In this document: one piece after another, positions 1 through 8,828 of the stretch
How positions within the stretch are numbered: the stretch's first letter is position 1
Layout: each line of letters starts with the position of its first letter
Source of the DNA: Pseudomonas sp. 8O
Lineage (GTDB): Bacteria > Pseudomonadota > Gammaproteobacteria > Pseudomonadales > Pseudomonadaceae
Reading direction: 5' to 3'
NCBI RefSeq assembly: GCF_902506495.1
Contig: NZ_LR733264.1
Span: 992,001 to 1,056,000, forward strand
DNA: 64,000 bases
The notes under the pieces: model-generated
What the model was told of the DNA's origin: nothing
Database searches by the model: none
The model's input: the letters and a program-made list of their open reading frames with translations, nothing else
Program-made: the position numbers and the translations under genes

Positions 1-116
1 CTACGCCTTGACGTGTCGGTCAGGAAAGCGCGATCTGTGCCTCTGTCTGGCGGCTCTCGAGGCGACGCTGAGGTGTCGGCTGACTTAGAATGGAAGCCTG
101 CCCGATGGAGCCTGCC

Positions 117-1247
117 ATGCACATAGTCGCCGACGAGAACATTCCCCTGCTCGATGAGTTCTTCGCTGCGTTCGGCAGCATTCGCCGCTTGCCCGGGCGC
201 GGCATCACAGCGGCCGATGTGCGTGATGCCGACCTGCTGCTGGTGCGCTCGGTGACGCAAGTGAACCGCGCCTTGCTCGAAGGCAGCCGGGTGCGTTTCG
301 TCGGCACCTGTACCATCGGCACCGACCACCTGGATCTCGATTACTTCGCCGAAGCCGGCATCGCCTGGAGCAGTGCCCCCGGTTGCAATGCTCGTGGCGT
401 GGTGGATTACGTGCTGGGCAGCGTGCTGACCCTGGCCGAGCGCGAGGGCGTAAACCCGGCGGCGCGCGTTTACGGTGTGGTTGGTGCGGGGCAGGTCGGC
501 GGGCGTCTGGTCACTCTGTTAGAGGGGCTGGGCTGGCAGGTGCGCGTGTGCGATCCGCCGCGTCAGGCTGCCGAGGGCGGCGACTTCGTCAGCCTGGAGC
601 AGATCATCGACGAGTGCGATGTGATCAGCCTGCACACGCCGCTGGACGCTTCGACGCGGCATCTGTTCGGTGCGACTCGCCTGGCGGCATTGAAGCCAGG
701 AACCTGGTTGATCAACGCCAGCCGTGGTGCTGTGGTGGACAACACCGCGCTGCGCAGCCTGTTGCCGCAGCGGCCTGATCTGAAGGTGGTGCTGGATGTC
801 TGGGAAGGCGAGCCGCAGGTCGATGTCGAGTTGGCTGCCATGTGCCAGCTCGCTACGCCACATATTGCCGGCTATAGCCTGGACGGCAAGCTGCGTGGTA
901 CGGCGCAGATCTACCAGGCCTGCTGCCGGGCACTGGGCGTTGCCGAGCAGGTGAGTCTGGCCGATCTGTTGCCTTCGCCGTGGCTGAGCGAGCTGAGCAT
1001 CGACGGCAGCGCGGACCCGGCCTGGGCCTTGGCCAGCCTGTGCCGCGCGGTGTACGACCCACGCCGCGACGATGCGGATTTTCGCCGCAGCCTGGCCGGC
1101 GATGCCGATGCCCGTCGCGCCGCCTTCGACCGCCTGCGCAAGCACTACCCGATGCGCCGCGAAATCGATGGCCTGCGGGTGCGTATTCAGGGCGATGCAC
1201 CGCAGTTGGTGGCTCTGGTGCGAGCGTTGGGCGCGACCACCATGTAG
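117..1247 (+). CDS. pdxB: Erythronate-4-phosphate dehydrogenase
   Basis: NAD-dependent D-2-hydroxyacid dehydrogenase family enzyme that oxidises 4-phosphoerythronate in the DXP-dependent pyridoxal phosphate pathway (cytosol). The 376-residue protein begins [10 protein letters not shown], as PdxB does. It carries the Rossmann signature [12 protein letters not shown], the family motif around [12 protein letters not shown], and the C-terminal PdxB dimerisation region. The start at 117 is preferred over an in-frame ATG at 90 because the upstream nine residues do not match the family. The TAG stop codon is embedded in a dispersed 21-bp palindrome (1244-1264), so the gene end abuts a repeat insertion. 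Confidence 0.95.
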   Translation: MHIVADENIPLLDEFFAAFGSIRRLPGRGITAADVRDADLLLVRSVTQVNRALLEGSRVRFVGTCTIGTDHLDLDYFAEAGIAWSSAPGCNARGVVDYVLGSVLTLAEREGVNPAARVYGVVGAGQVGGRLVTLLEGLGWQVRVCDPPRQAAEGGDFVSLEQIIDECDVISLHTPLDASTRHLFGATRLAALKPGTWLINASRGAVVDNTALRSLLPQRPDLKVVLDVWEGEPQVDVELAAMCQLATPHIAGYSLDGKLRGTAQIYQACCRALGVAEQVSLADLLPSPWLSELSIDGSADPAWALASLCRAVYDPRRDDADFRRSLAGDADARRAAFDRLRKHYPMRREIDGLRVRIQGDAPQLVALVRALGATTM

Positions 1248-1264
1248 GGTGCGCCGTGCGCACC
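1244..1264. repeat. REP-like palindrome TAGGGTGCGCCGTGCGCACC family
   Basis: Copy of a dispersed GC-rich imperfect palindrome found at nine sites in the window, here overlapping the pdxB stop codon. A degraded inverted partner follows at about 1286-1321. Confidence 0.8.
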
Positions 1265-1357
1265 GACCGATATCGTAATGCCCCGCGGTGCGCACAGCCT
1301 AGGCGGCCCCGCGACACCCTACGATAGTGCGCTATCGATGCGCCTTATTTTGCATTT

Positions 1358-1379
1358 ATTAAATTGCATGCAATTTAAT
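1358..1379. promoter_or_regulatory. 22-bp perfect palindrome, probable OspR/OhrR-type operator
   Basis: The core AAATTGCATGCAATTT extends to a perfect 22-bp inverted repeat, the only AT-rich stretch nearby. It ends 48 bp before the glutathione peroxidase start. MarR/OhrR-family thiol peroxide sensors bind palindromes of this type and such a regulator is the next gene but one, so autoregulation of the gpx-ospR pair is a reasonable inference. Confidence 0.65.
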
Positions 1380-1427
1380 TGCTCGCTACTTTGTTCGTCA
1401 CTTCAGGCCCATTCAGGACGACTTCCC

Positions 1428-1913
1428 ATGAGCAACGCACTTTTCGATATTCCGGTCACCACCATCAAGGGCGAGCAGAAGACTCTGGCCGACTTCGGCG
1501 GCAAGGCTGTGCTGGTGGTCAATACCGCCAGCAAATGTGGCTTCACCCCGCAGTACAAGGGCCTGGAGAACGTCTGGCAGCAATACAAGGACAAGGGCCT
1601 GGTGGTGCTCGGTTTCCCCTGCAACCAGTTTGGCAAGCAGGAGCCGGGTGACGAGGGTGCGATCTCCGAGTTCTGCGAGCTGAACTTCGGCGTCAGCTTC
1701 CCGCTGTTCAAGAAGGTCGACGTCAATGGCAGCGATGCTCATCCGCTGTTCGTGCAATTGAAGAAGCGCGCACCGGGTCTGCTGGGCAGTCAGGGTATCA
1801 AGTGGAACTTCACCAAGTTTCTGATTGGCGAGGACGGCAAGGTGGTCAAGCGCTTCGCCCCGACCACCAAGCCTGAAGAATTGAGCAGTGAGATCGAAGC
1901 CCTGCTGAAATGA
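1428..1913 (+). CDS. Glutathione peroxidase (thioredoxin-like fold)
   Basis: Thiol peroxidase of the glutathione peroxidase family (161 aa), reducing hydroperoxides in the cytosol. The peroxidatic Cys lies in NTASKCGFTPQY (Cys37), followed by the FPCNQFGKQEPG motif and WNFTKFLI, all hallmarks of the family. The start at 1428 (MSNALFDIPV) fits family length; an upstream in-frame ATG at 1278 would read through the palindromic operator. Its stop overlaps the start of the MarR regulator by 4 nt (ATGA), giving a two-gene operon as in the PA2826-PA2825 arrangement of P. aeruginosa. Confidence 0.92.
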   Translation: MSNALFDIPVTTIKGEQKTLADFGGKAVLVVNTASKCGFTPQYKGLENVWQQYKDKGLVVLGFPCNQFGKQEPGDEGAISEFCELNFGVSFPLFKKVDVNGSDAHPLFVQLKKRAPGLLGSQGIKWNFTKFLIGEDGKVVKRFAPTTKPEELSSEIEALLK

Positions 1914-2368
1914 GCGCTTTCGATACCGCCGGGCTGCAGCTGGACAATCAGCTGTGCTTCAAGCTCTACGCCGCCTCGCGTGCGGTGATCCGTGCCTACA
2001 AGCCGATGCTCGACGCACTCGGGCTGACCTACCCGCAATACCTGGCGATGCTGGTGCTGTGGGAGTGGCAGGAGCGGGCGCCCGAGCAACCGACGCTCAA
2101 GGCGCTTGGGCAGCGTTTGCAGCTCGACTCCGGCACCCTGACGCCGCTGCTCAAGCGCCTGGAGCAGATGGGCCTGGTGCAGCGTCGTCGCGCGCAGACG
2201 GATGAACGCGAGGTGCATCTGGCCCTGAGCGACGCTGGCAGGGCGGTGCAGGCTCAGGTCCTGCCACTGAAGGCGCAGTTGCTCTGCCAGTTCGGCGATC
2301 AGGATCTGCTGGAAATGGAAGGGCTGCGGCGCAGCCTGGATCGACTGCTGGCTCGGCTCAGCGACTGA
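1910..2368 (+). CDS. ospR: MarR/OhrR-family oxidation-sensing repressor (OspR-like)
   Basis: Winged-helix regulator of 152 aa. The N-terminal QLCFKLYAASR carries the reactive Cys (Cys16) typical of OhrR-type sensors, and a second Cys (Cys126) near the C-terminus suggests a 2-Cys disulfide mechanism as described for OspR. The MarR wing motif LVQRRRAQTDEREVHLALS is present. It is translationally coupled to the peroxidase gene. The name rests on family plus synteny with PA2826-ospR-sagS. Its 3' end overlaps the convergent sagS by 11 bp. Confidence 0.85.
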   Translation: MSAFDTAGLQLDNQLCFKLYAASRAVIRAYKPMLDALGLTYPQYLAMLVLWEWQERAPEQPTLKALGQRLQLDSGTLTPLLKRLEQMGLVQRRRAQTDEREVHLALSDAGRAVQAQVLPLKAQLLCQFGDQDLLEMEGLRRSLDRLLARLSD

Positions 2369-4679
2369 CCTCATCGGGCAGCCAGGTGTCGAGCATGACT
2401 GCCAGCTCTTCACGGCGGAAGGGTTTGGCCAGGTAATCGTTCATGCCGGCAGCGCGGCAGCGCTCGCGCTCGTCGGACAGCGCATTGGCGGTCAGGGCGA
2501 CGATGGGCAACTCCGGCCAGCGGCCATTGCTGCGGATGCGTCGGCTGGCTTCGTAGCCATCCATCACCGGCATGTTGCAGTCCATCAGGATCAGGTCGAT
2601 TGGCTCCTGCTCCAGCACCTCCAATGCTTCCGCGCCGTGTGCGGCGATCAGCACCTGATAGCCGAGCTTGGCCAGCATGCCTTTGGCGACCATCTGGTTG
2701 ACCGGGTTGTCTTCGACCAGCAGCACGCGCGCCGTACTTTCCCGCGCGGGTTGCGCCTGGGCGCTGCTGTGCAGGTCGCCGTCTTCGCTGTGCAGGATAT
2801 GCCGCAGCACCTGCAGCAGGCCGTTGCGCGCCAGCGGGCGGGCGATCTGCAGTAGCGGCATGAGGCGCTGCGCCTGCTCGTGTGGCAAGAAGTTGCCATA
2901 GGCGGTGACCAGCAGAACCGGCGTGCTGATCGCCGGGCGCATACCCAGCAGGCATTCCGGGCAATCGCTGATCAACAGGTCGGCATCCACACCGTGCAGG
3001 CTGGCATCGGTATCCAGGCGCTGATAACTCAGGCCCCAGGTTGGCAGCCACTGGCTGAGCATCTGCTGCAGGCCGCTACTGGCCGGTGTCATGGCCACGA
3101 TGCGGCCTTGTAGTGACGGTTGTGAGCTGGCTTGAGCATGGGCGGGCAGCGGCAGTTGGGCGCAGAACTCGCTGCCGAAGCCCTCTTTCGACTGCAGCGT
3201 AAGCTGGCCTTGCATCGCTTCGCACAGGCGTCGCGTCAGCGCCAGGCCGAGTCCGGTGCCGCCGTATTCACGGGTGATGCCCACTTCGGCCTGGGCGAAG
3301 GGCTGGAAAATGCGTGCTTGAGCATCTTCTGCGATGCCGATGCCGGTGTCGCGAACGCGAATGCTGATGCCTTCCTGACTGCAGGCGACGATCAGGTCGA
3401 CGCGGCCGAAACGGGTGAATTTGAGCGCATTGGACAGCAGGTTGCTGACGATCTGGCGCACCCGTGTCGGGTCGCCCAGCACCTGGGTCGGCAGTGCCGG
3501 ATCGATCAGGCAGGTCAGCTCTACCGCGCTAGCGGCATTCTGTGACAGCAGGCTGGCGGTTTCCTCGGCCAAGGCGCCGAGGTCGAAGGGAATTTCCTCC
3601 AGTTCGAGCTGGCCTGCTTCGAATTTGGACAGGTCGAGAATGTCGTTGAGCAGTTCCACCAGCACCTTTCCAGAGTCATGGGCGATGCCCAGTTGCTGGC
3701 GCTGTTCGGCGCTGAGCGGGCCGTCCAGGGCCAATGCGAGCATGCCCAGCAGGCCGTTGAGCGGCGTGCGGATCTCATGGCTCATGTTGGCCAGAAAGGC
3801 CGAGCGGGCCTGCGCCATGTTCAGGGCGGTGGTGCGCGCCACCTCCAGTTCGCGGTTGGACTGGCTGAGGCGGGCGTTGGTGGCCTTGAGCTCGGCAGTG
3901 CGCGCCGAGACGATGTTTTCCAGTTCGTTCAGGTACTGGGTCAGGCGGTCTTCGGCGTTGCGCCTTTGCTCGATCTCCAGGGCGATGCTCGACAGCTGGC
4001 GGTTGGTGACCTCCACCAGGGTGCCGATCTCGTCGCGCTCGTGGCCCTTGGGGCAGGGCACGGGGCGGTGCTGTGGGTCCTGCGGGTTACGTTCGCTGAG
4101 TGCACGAATCACCCCGGTCAGGGGCTTGGTCAGCATGAAATAGAACAGCACCAGCAGAATCAGCGACAGCAGCAGGCTGCGCGCGAAACCGGTGAGCAGA
4201 GTCAGCAGTGAACGTCTGAGAAAGTGACTGCCGAAGGCGTAGGTGTCGACTTCCAGGCGCAGAAAACCCAGGGCTTCGTTGGGCGCATGGCTGACGTGGA
4301 GCGGGTCCTGGAACTGCCGCTGAGCGCCGAACAGGCTGTCGCTGAATACCCGATAACGGCTTTCGCTACGTGGGCGGCTGACGCTGGCCAGGGCCAGGCC
4401 GCTGTTGTCGATCAGTTCGGCGCGGGTCACCGCGGGTGAGCGCAACAGGCCGAGGACCAGCTCCTGGGCCAGTTCTGCGTCGATGTTGTAGGCGATGCGG
4501 GCGGCGGGGTTGTGGCTGATTTCCAGCAGCGCGCGAATCTCGCGGTTGATGGACGCCTCTTCGCTGGCATAATCGACCGCCACCTGGGTGACGCTCAGCA
4601 GCGTACCAAGGATAAACGCCACCAGGACGGTCAGGCCGGCCTGTTTGAACGACAGGCGATTGGTGAGCGAAATGTCCAT
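2358..4679 (-). CDS. sagS: Hybrid sensor histidine kinase SagS-like
   Basis: Membrane hybrid kinase of 773 aa. It has an N-terminal transmembrane helix, a periplasmic segment of about 150 residues, a second helix, a HAMP/coiled coil, HisKA (NMSHEIRTPLNG), HATPase with G boxes (DTGIGIAEDAQ, GGTGLGLAL), a degenerate receiver-like region, and an intact C-terminal receiver (LVEDNP; phosphoacceptor in LILMDCNMPVMDG). No Hpt domain is present, consistent with phosphotransfer to a separate HptB as known for SagS. The start at 4679 (MDISLTNRLSF) puts the first helix at the N-terminus; longer in-frame starts add unlikely sequence. Synteny with ospR supports the name. Confidence 0.85.
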   Translation of the reverse strand: MDISLTNRLSFKQAGLTVLVAFILGTLLSVTQVAVDYASEEASINREIRALLEISHNPAARIAYNIDAELAQELVLGLLRSPAVTRAELIDNSGLALASVSRPRSESRYRVFSDSLFGAQRQFQDPLHVSHAPNEALGFLRLEVDTYAFGSHFLRRSLLTLLTGFARSLLLSLILLVLFYFMLTKPLTGVIRALSERNPQDPQHRPVPCPKGHERDEIGTLVEVTNRQLSSIALEIEQRRNAEDRLTQYLNELENIVSARTAELKATNARLSQSNRELEVARTTALNMAQARSAFLANMSHEIRTPLNGLLGMLALALDGPLSAEQRQQLGIAHDSGKVLVELLNDILDLSKFEAGQLELEEIPFDLGALAEETASLLSQNAASAVELTCLIDPALPTQVLGDPTRVRQIVSNLLSNALKFTRFGRVDLIVACSQEGISIRVRDTGIGIAEDAQARIFQPFAQAEVGITREYGGTGLGLALTRRLCEAMQGQLTLQSKEGFGSEFCAQLPLPAHAQASSQPSLQGRIVAMTPASSGLQQMLSQWLPTWGLSYQRLDTDASLHGVDADLLISDCPECLLGMRPAISTPVLLVTAYGNFLPHEQAQRLMPLLQIARPLARNGLLQVLRHILHSEDGDLHSSAQAQPARESTARVLLVEDNPVNQMVAKGMLAKLGYQVLIAAHGAEALEVLEQEPIDLILMDCNMPVMDGYEASRRIRSNGRWPELPIVALTANALSDERERCRAAGMNDYLAKPFRREELAVMLDTWLPDEVSR

Positions 4680-4789
4680 AAATGCGTGCGTGGTCTCTGA
4701 TCCCTGGGCGCCTGCAAAGCATAGCTGATAGCGACCCTGTACTGGCAGAGCCTGCAACGTGCGGTTCTGCGCAAAAGGAGTAGTAGATC

Positions 4790-5680
4790 GTGGATTCCCG
4801 GTTACTGGATTTTCTTGCCCGCGCCGAGCAGGTGCTGGAGCGCATCGAGCCCTTGTTGCCCGCACTGCGTCCGCACGTGGACTGGAGCAAGTGTGTGGCG
4901 GCGCGCTGGGTGCGTGATGGTCGCAGTGGCTACCTGATGCCGCTGGATGTCAGCCTCGACCTGTCGCTGAGCGACCTGCTGGGTGTGGACGCCCAGCGCG
5001 AGCAACTGGCGCGTAACACCCGTCAGTTCGTCAGCGGCATGCCGGCCAACCACGCCTTGCTTTGGGGGGCGCGCGGCACCGGAAAGTCGTCGCTGGTGCG
5101 CGCCTTGCTCGCCGAACACGCCAAGGCCGGCCTGCGTCTGATCGAAATCGAACGCGATCACCTGGCCGACCTGCCGCGTGTGGTGGAGTTGCTGGCCGGG
5201 TTGCCGCAGCGTTTCGTGCTGTTCTGCGACGATCTGTCGTTCGAAGCGGGCGAGGGCGACTACCGGGTGCTCAAGAGCGTGCTCGACGGCTCGATGGAGC
5301 AGGCGCCGGATAACGTGCTGCTTTACGCAACCTCCAACCGTCGGCATCTGGTGCCCGAGCATCAGAGCGATAACGAGAACTGGAAGCGGGTCGACGGCGA
5401 GCTGCACCCCAACGAGGCGGTGGAGGACAAGATCGCGCTGTCCGACCGTTTTGGCCTGTGGCTGTCGTTCTATCCCTTCAGCCAGGATCACTTTCTGCTC
5501 GTCGTGCGTCACTGGGTTGACGTGCAGGCGCGTCAGGTCGGGCTCGACTGGAGCTGGGACGAGGCGCTGGAGAAAGCCGCCATTCGTTGGGCGCTGGGCC
5601 GCGGTAACCGCAATGGCCGCTGCGCCTATCAATTCGCCCGCCACTGGGTCGGGCTGCAACTGCTGGAGCAACAGGCATGA
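4790..5680 (+). CDS. AAA+ ATPase of the DUF815 family
   Basis: P-loop ATPase of 296 aa. Walker A is GARGTGKSS and Walker B is RFVLFCDDLSF, followed by the DUF815-type region with conserved YATSNRRHL. Function is unknown in general; the family is often annotated as a predicted AAA+ ATPase. It starts with GTG preceded by a strong AAAAGGAG ribosome-binding site at about 4773-4780. It is divergent from sagS and overlaps the following msrC gene by 4 nt, so they are probably co-expressed. Confidence 0.85.
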   Translation: MDSRLLDFLARAEQVLERIEPLLPALRPHVDWSKCVAARWVRDGRSGYLMPLDVSLDLSLSDLLGVDAQREQLARNTRQFVSGMPANHALLWGARGTGKSSLVRALLAEHAKAGLRLIEIERDHLADLPRVVELLAGLPQRFVLFCDDLSFEAGEGDYRVLKSVLDGSMEQAPDNVLLYATSNRRHLVPEHQSDNENWKRVDGELHPNEAVEDKIALSDRFGLWLSFYPFSQDHFLLVVRHWVDVQARQVGLDWSWDEALEKAAIRWALGRGNRNGRCAYQFARHWVGLQLLEQQA

Positions 5681-6159
5681 TCGATCTTTCTCAGACGGGT
5701 GGTGATCTCAACGGTTACCCGCTGCTGAGTGCACAATTGCAGGCATTGCTTAGCGGCGAGCGCGACTTCATCGCCAATGCTGCGCAGTTTTCCGCCTTCC
5801 TGTTTCACGAGTTGGCCGACCTGAACTGGGCCGGCCTTTATCTGGTGAAGGATGGCGAACTGGTGCTCGGCCCGTTCCAGGGCAAGGTGGCCTGCGTGCG
5901 CATCGCCTTCGGTCGTGGTGTCTGCGGCGCCGCAGCGGCCAGCCTGCAAACGCAGCGAGTCGAGGATGTGCATGCCTTCCCGGGACACATTGCCTGCGAC
6001 AGTGCATCGAACAGTGAGCTGGTGGTGCCTCTGGTCAAGGAAGGGCGCCTGATCGGCGTGCTGGATCTGGACAGCCCGTCGGTGGGGCGGTTCACCGAGG
6101 TGGATCAGGCCGGTATCGAAGCGCTGGCAGCGATATTCCTGGCCGCCAGCGACTGCTGA
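5677..6159 (+). CDS. msrC: Free methionine-(R)-sulfoxide reductase (GAF domain)
   Basis: Single GAF-domain enzyme of 160 aa that reduces free L-methionine-(R)-sulfoxide. The three conserved cysteines of the fRMsr family are visible (VACVRI, GVCG, HIACDS), with SELVVPL and the LDLDSP motif near the C-terminus. It overlaps the ATPase gene by 4 nt. With the gpx-ospR pair close by, this end of the window is rich in oxidative-damage functions. Confidence 0.9.
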   Translation: MIDLSQTGGDLNGYPLLSAQLQALLSGERDFIANAAQFSAFLFHELADLNWAGLYLVKDGELVLGPFQGKVACVRIAFGRGVCGAAAASLQTQRVEDVHAFPGHIACDSASNSELVVPLVKEGRLIGVLDLDSPSVGRFTEVDQAGIEALAAIFLAASDC

Positions 6160-6193
6160 ATACGCCTTTGGCGATGCGCGGAGCCTCGATCCG

Positions 6194-6270
6194 GTAGGGT
6201 GCGCCGCGCGCACCGCTGGCTTGAGACGTCGCCGAAGCTGATTTCGCAATAGGTGCGCACGGCGCACCCT
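6194..6270. repeat. Inverted pair of REP-like palindromes
   Basis: A TAGGGTGCGCCG-type copy (6194-6214) faces an inverted copy (6252-6270), together able to fold into a large hairpin between the convergent msrC and GST genes. Confidence 0.8.
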
Positions 6271-6285
6271 GCGAAGCAGGCGTGT

Positions 6286-6948
6286 TCAGCGCTTGGCGCC
6301 GATCTTCTCCAGTGTGCGCAGTTCACGCGGCAGCAGTTGCTGTGTGGATGTGCGGGCCTTGATGCGCTCGTAGTGCGCCAGCAGGTTCGGCCAGCGGCCG
6401 GCATCCAGGGTTTCCCCGCCGTGCTCCATGTTGATCAGTTGGCTGGCCAGCGCCAGGTCGGCCATGGACAGTCGTTCGCCAAGGAAGTAGGGCGCGTCAC
6501 CCAGCGTGGCCTCGAAATAGTCGAAGTGATTGGGCAGCTTGTCCTTGAGCGTCTGCTGCACCTTTTCCTCATCGCATGGCTGGCCCATGGTGGCTTTCAG
6601 CACGCGGTTGCGAAACACGGTGAAGGTGCACAGCGGCGCCAACTCGTAGTCCGCGTATTTTTCCAGCCAGCGTACCTTGGCACGTTGCTCCGCACCGTCG
6701 CCATACAGCGGCTTGTGCTCTGGATAGCGCTCCTCCAGGTACTGGCAGATGACGCTGGAGTCCGCCAGCTTGAGGTCGCCATCGCGAAAGGCGGGAATCC
6801 GGCCTAGCGGATTGAGCTCGCGAAACCAGTCCGGCTGGCCGAAGGGCATGACCACTTCGAGCTCGTAATCCAGGCCCTTTTCGATCAGGCACAGGCAGAG
6901 TTTGCGGACGAAGGGGGACAGGGGTGCCCCATAAACGGTCAGGCTCAT
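6286..6948 (-). CDS. Glutathione S-transferase family protein
   Basis: A 220-residue GST. The N-terminal thioredoxin-like domain (SLTVYGAPLSPFVRKL, with the IPAFRDGDLKLADSSVI glutathione-binding segment) is followed by an all-helical C-terminal domain. The substrate cannot be told from sequence. The position after the msrC/ATPase pair matches PA2821 in P. aeruginosa. It is transcribed away from the preceding genes and has no obvious operon partner. Confidence 0.88.
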   Translation of the reverse strand: MSLTVYGAPLSPFVRKLCLCLIEKGLDYELEVVMPFGQPDWFRELNPLGRIPAFRDGDLKLADSSVICQYLEERYPEHKPLYGDGAEQRAKVRWLEKYADYELAPLCTFTVFRNRVLKATMGQPCDEEKVQQTLKDKLPNHFDYFEATLGDAPYFLGERLSMADLALASQLINMEHGGETLDAGRWPNLLAHYERIKARTSTQQLLPRELRTLEKIGAKR

Positions 6949-7001
6949 TGCAGCTCCTATCGGCGGTCAACGTGGTTGACTGAGCGAAGGCGGTCGTTTG
7001 C

Positions 7002-7766
7002 TCAGTCGTAGATGTTCTTCTTCTTCCAGTCGTCTTCCAGGTCCTTCAGACCTTCGGTCAACTGGCTGGGTTCATCCGCTGTGGGGGCGCTGTTGTTGAG
7101 CACCATGGCATTAGCGCGCGCCAATTGCTCTTCGAAACGCTTGAGCTGCGTCTGATAAGGGGCCGGGTCAGGTTGCTTGCGCAGGTACTGCACGCCGCGT
7201 TCGAAGGCCAGGCGGGCCTGGCCAGGTTGGTTCTGCTGCATGGCCGTCTGGCCCAGGGTGCTGAAGAACTCGATGTGCACAAGCACCAGCATCTGACGAA
7301 TCTGCTTGAGCCAATGCTTGCCATCGTTGGCGGGCAACAGGCCACCCTGTGCCGAGCTGGTGATCAGGGCGTGCAGGTTTTCCAGCAGGAAACGTACATC
7401 CTTGGCCTTGGCTTCGTTGGCGATGGGTTGTGGTGGGTTCTTCACCGGGATGGATTCGCCCTGAGCGATCTGGGCCTTGAGGGTGTCGATATCGTTCTGC
7501 AGTTTGGTGTTGTGCTTGTCCAGCGGTAGCAGGCGTTCGCTGACTTGCAGCTGCAACTGGCTCAGCAGCAGCTTCAGCTGCGGTGTCATCAGCTGTCCAG
7601 GCATGCGTTCGGAGATATCCTGGCAGCGACGAATGCGGTCGAGCAGATCAGCGCGCTGGCGCGCTTTCTCCAGCTTGCTGTTCTCGACGGCGTGGTTGAT
7701 GTAGGCAATCACCATCAGCAGGGCGATGCCGCCGACGATCAGCATGGTTATCACGAGTGCGGACAC
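7002..7766 (-). CDS. Membrane-anchored coiled-coil protein of unknown function
   Basis: A 254-residue protein with one N-terminal transmembrane helix (ITMLIVGGIALLMVIAYI), then a largely helical, charged region predicted to be coiled coil and a C-terminus rich in Lys, Glu and Asp. I do not recognise a catalytic domain. It starts with GTG behind a GAGAGG ribosome-binding site. Its C-terminal half has helical-repeat character (alternating Leu/Gln helices), so a scaffolding role is possible, but this is only a guess. Confidence 0.75.
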   Translation of the reverse strand: MSALVITMLIVGGIALLMVIAYINHAVENSKLEKARQRADLLDRIRRCQDISERMPGQLMTPQLKLLLSQLQLQVSERLLPLDKHNTKLQNDIDTLKAQIAQGESIPVKNPPQPIANEAKAKDVRFLLENLHALITSSAQGGLLPANDGKHWLKQIRQMLVLVHIEFFSTLGQTAMQQNQPGQARLAFERGVQYLRKQPDPAPYQTQLKRFEEQLARANAMVLNNSAPTADEPSQLTEGLKDLEDDWKKKNIYD

Positions 7767-7887
7767 TGCTTGGGACCTCTCGAGAATCGACTTTTCGACC
7801 GAGTGTAGTGGCTTGGCTGCATGGCTCCTAGTGGCATATCGATTTATGGGCTGAAGTCTTTGATTTTAAAAATTTTTTAGAGAGAGG

Positions 7888-7916
7888 TTGACGACCCTCG
7901 AAAGGCTCCATAGAAT
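7888..7916 (+). promoter_or_regulatory. Sigma70 promoter of the tRNA array
   Basis: TTGACG at 7888-7893 and TAGAAT at 7911-7916 are separated by exactly 17 bp. A GC-rich discriminator follows, typical of stable RNA promoters under stringent control. The first tRNA begins about 70 bp downstream. Confidence 0.8.
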
Positions 7917-7988
7917 GCGCGCCACTTCCAGCGCAATGCTAGAAACAGAGCGAAGGAAGCCGGAAAGTTGCTTGATGTTCCGGGGTGT

Positions 7989-8064
7989 GTCCCCTTCGTC
8001 TAGTGGCCTAGGACACCGCCCTTTCACGGCGGTAACAGGGGTTCGAGTCCCCTAGGGGACGCCA
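7989..8064 (+). tRNA. tRNA-Glu (UUC), copy 1
   Basis: A 76-nt cloverleaf. The acceptor stem GTCCCCT pairs with AGGGGAC, the anticodon loop CTTTCAC gives anticodon TTC, the T-loop GTTCGAGTC is present, and GCCA is encoded at the 3' end. Confidence 0.97.
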
Positions 8065-8079
8065 CTTTCAAGCTGTAAT

Positions 8080-8155
<76 letters not shown>

Positions 8156-8200
8156 AAATTTGGAAATGCTGCTTCGGCAGGATTTCAAACGAAGTTCCAG

Positions 8201-8276
8201 GTCCCCTTCGTCTAGTGGCCTAGGACACCGCCCTTTCACGGCGGTAACAGGGGTTCGAGTCCCCTAGGGGACGCCA
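8201..8276 (+). tRNA. tRNA-Glu (UUC), copy 2
   Basis: Identical in sequence to the copy at 7989-8064 and displaced by 212 bp, so the Glu-Gly unit is a tandem duplication. Confidence 0.97.
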
Positions 8277-8290
8277 CTTCAAGTTGTACC

Positions 8291-8366
<76 letters not shown>

Positions 8367-8370
8367 AATA

Positions 8371-8407
8371 AACGAAAACGCCGCTCAATCGAGCGGCGTT
8401 TTCGTTT
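8371..8407. terminator. Bidirectional intrinsic terminator
   Basis: A 16-bp stem (AACGAAAACGCCGCTC against its complement) with loop AATC and flanking A and T runs. It ends the tRNA transcript on the + strand and the cyd operon on the - strand. Confidence 0.88.
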
Positions 8408-8420
8408 CTGTCGTTAGTGT

Positions 8421-8711
8421 TCAGGCTGACTGCGCCAGATACAGCAGCGCATAGCCCAGCCCACACAGGCCCCAGCCCAGCCAGGGCGAGAACAGGGCGC
8501 GCCACAGCCAGTGGCGCGGGGCGAAGCCCACGCCGTGGATGAACGCGTTGGACACGCCCCACATCACCAGCATCAGCAGCGAATGGCTATAGCGCCCCTG
8601 GCTGTCGAGCATGGCGCCGGGATGGATCAACAGCAGCAGCGCCATGGGCGTTGCCAGCAGCCAGGAGAGCACGCGCAGTGGCGCGCGCTCGCTCAGGGTG
8701 ATGTCACTCAT
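8421..8711 (-). CDS. Cytochrome bd operon-associated membrane protein (YbgE-like)
   Basis: Small hydrophobic protein of 96 aa (MSDITLSERAPLRVLSWLLA...) with three likely transmembrane segments, at the end of the cyd operon where YbgE-type proteins normally lie. The role of this family is not established. Its start overlaps the cydX stop by 8 nt, so translation is coupled. Assignment rests on position, size and hydrophobicity. Confidence 0.75.
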   Translation of the reverse strand: MSDITLSERAPLRVLSWLLATPMALLLLIHPGAMLDSQGRYSHSLLMLVMWGVSNAFIHGVGFAPRHWLWRALFSPWLGWGLCGLGYALLYLAQSA

Positions 8712-8817
8712 GCTCTCTCTCGGTGTCGAGATCTTGCGTGGTTTCCAGCCAAAGGGCATTGATGATGCCGAAGCTGCTGGCCAGCAACACGCCAAGAATC
8801 CAGGTGAAGTACCACAT
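8704..8817 (-). CDS. cydX: Cytochrome bd small subunit CydX
   Basis: A 37-residue single-helix protein (MWYFTWILGVLLASSFGIIN...), matching the CydX hallmark WYF(T/A)W near the N-terminus and an acidic tail. CydX stabilises the bd oxidase haem sites in the inner membrane. It follows cydB by 11 bp. It is shorter than many gene callers accept, so it is easily missed. Confidence 0.9.
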   Translation of the reverse strand: MWYFTWILGVLLASSFGIINALWLETTQDLDTEREHE

Positions 8818-8828
8818 CGCGTTTCTCC

